A stretch of 7,182 nucleotides of DNA, taken from an uncultured Prevotella sp. (GTDB taxonomy: Bacteria > Bacteroidota > Bacteroidia > Bacteroidales > Bacteroidaceae). Position numbers and translations under genes: made by a program. Shown piece by piece: positions 6,847 to 7,182 of this stretch. The notes under the pieces were generated by a model that saw only the letters and a list, made by a program, of their open reading frames with translations, had not been told where the DNA came from and made no database searches. The DNA is taken from contig CALZAP010000067.1 in assembly GCA_945614335.1 (NCBI GenBank), positions 1 to 7,182 on the forward strand, in the 5' to 3' direction. How positions within the stretch are numbered: the stretch's first letter is position 1; the number at the start of each line of letters is the position of its first letter.

Positions 6847-6862
6847 GATATTATAACTCAGG
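6842..6862 (+). terminator. Hairpin spanning the queC stop codon (possible weak terminator)
   Basis: CCTGAG (6842-6847) pairs perfectly with CTCAGG (6857-6862) around a 9-nt AT-rich loop; the queC TGA is in the left arm. The sequence after it is TTCCTCAATTTG, not a clear T-run. It is placed where the operon would end, but it may stabilise the 3' end instead of terminating. Confidence 0.4.
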
Positions 6863-6897
6863 TTCCTCAATTTGAAATGGTTCGCGGACTTGGCGAA

Positions 6898-6963
6898 TTT
6901 CTCTCGTGGGAGAAAAATATTTCTCTCGTGGAATGTGAAAATTTTCCTCGTGGGAGAACTTTT
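6898..6963 (+). repeat. Three tandem 22-bp repeats with TCGTGG core
   Basis: Three consecutive 22-bp units begin at 6898, 6920 and 6942; the TCGTGG core falls at 6904, 6926 and 6948. Unit 1 contains TTTCTCTCGTGGGAGAAA, a perfect 6-bp stem with the core as loop. Unit 2 keeps the left arm but its right side has drifted (GAATGTGAAA). Unit 3 is TTTTCCTCGTGGGAGAAC, with a partly kept stem. The cluster starts 51 bp after the queC stop codon. Function unknown. Confidence 0.85.
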
Positions 6964-6986
6964 GCCGTCTGCTTATCTTAACGTTG

Positions 6987-6994
6987 CAAAGTTA
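6987..6994 (-). promoter_or_regulatory. Leftward -7 box (TAACTTTG) downstream of queC
   Basis: The reverse complement reads TAACTTTG, an exact TAnnTTTG match. A start near 6980 would send a transcript leftward through the 22-bp repeats towards the queC 3' end. I see no TTTG -33 element at the right distance, and no leftward gene follows, so this could be a chance match. Confidence 0.4.
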
Positions 6995-7051
6995 CTGCTT
7001 TTTTCGAGAAAATAACTATATGTCATGATTTTTTTGCGATATGAGCTTTTG

Positions 7052-7128
7052 TTCGGAGATGAATGCTAATTTTGCTATTTTACTATTATAAGTAAAATAG
7101 CAAATTAGCAATTACATACTTCTCCGAA
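7052..7128. repeat. 77-bp nested palindrome (8-bp outer and 20-bp inner stems)
   Basis: The inner arms 7064-7084 and 7091-7110 are complementary over 20 bp, with one extra base in the left arm (TTTT against AAA), around a 6-nt loop (7085-7090). The outer arms TTCGGAGA (7052-7059) and TCTCCGAA (7121-7128) are also perfect complements, separated from the inner stem by 4 nt on the left and 10 nt on the right. There is no GC-rich stem plus T-run as in a standard terminator. Confidence 0.85.
7067..7074 (+). promoter_or_regulatory. Rightward -7 box (TAATTTTG) inside the palindrome
   Basis: An exact TAnnTTTG match in the left inner arm. The nearest upstream TTTG (7048-7051) is only 15 bp away, shorter than the usual 19-21 bp. 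The right arm, read leftward, has TAATTTG, one T short, so only the rightward copy matches. Any gene it serves would lie beyond the window. Confidence 0.35.
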
Positions 7129-7182
7129 GGGGTAGAAAAGTGTCATGTTTTGCTCATCAACGCTTTAAGACTTATTGTCGTT

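Larger units (their letters stand above)
6847..7182. other. Gene-free, structured intergenic region
   Basis: No reading frame here looks like a protein; the longest ATG-started frames I checked are about a dozen codons, for example leftward from the ATG complement at 7143-7145 to a stop at 7104-7106. The stretch contains a small stem TTCGC/GCGAA (6881-6885 with 6893-6897), the 22-bp repeat cluster, a leftward -7 box, and the nested palindrome, each listed separately. TGTCATG occurs at 7021-7027 and again at 7141-7147, each followed by a T-run and TTGC, so a short direct repeat brackets the palindrome. It is more AT-rich than the neighbouring genes. Confidence 0.7.

Noticed and set aside
6898..6963. 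CRISPR-like array
   Set aside because: The units are directly adjacent at a 22-bp period, without unique spacers of about 30 bp, and no cas gene is present.
7052..7128. Canonical Rho-independent terminator
   Set aside because: The stem is AT-rich and interrupted, the loop region is internal, and no T-run follows the outer stem on either strand; kept only as an alternative explanation of the palindrome.
7104..7145. Leftward 13-codon frame (MTLFYPFGEVCNC)
   Set aside because: It is too short, lies within the palindrome arms, and has no promoter or conservation evidence.

Overview
The window looks like chromosomal DNA from a Bacteroidales bacterium, most likely Prevotella or a close relative. 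Three things point there: Bacteroidetes-type promoters (TTTG, about 19-20 bp, then TAnnTTTG), A-rich leaders without strong Shine-Dalgarno sites, and protein families that are frequent in that order, such as the TIGR02757/DUF2400 protein. The genus assignment is inference; no rRNA or marker gene is present.

Layout. The left edge (1-109, minus strand) carries the first 36 codons of a MoxR-type AAA+ ATPase. It is divergent from a two-gene unit on the plus strand: a NarL/LuxR-type response regulator (350-1075) overlapping by 11 nt a five-helix membrane protein (1065-1682). No sensor kinase is visible. A hairpin and a textbook Bacteroidetes promoter (1700-1730) follow. Seven same-strand genes then run to 6846 with gaps of 27 nt or less: HAD phosphatase, panB, MFS transporter, TIGR02757 protein, mntP, ridA and queC. 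I see no internal promoter, so one transcript is the simplest reading.

The putative operon is functionally mixed. PanB makes ketopantoate for pantothenate and CoA. QueC makes preQ0 for queuosine-modified tRNA. RidA removes reactive enamine/imine intermediates. MntP exports manganese. The MFS carrier, HAD enzyme and TIGR02757 protein have no assignable substrate.

The last 336 bp (6847-7182) have no convincing gene but are structured. They hold a hairpin overlapping the queC stop codon, three repeats at an exact 22-bp period, a leftward TAACTTTG box pointing back through those repeats, and a 77-bp nested palindrome with a rightward TAATTTTG box in one arm. This is the only part of the window with structure that ordinary gene annotation does not explain. 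I found no clear new multi-gene system; the coding part is largely housekeeping.
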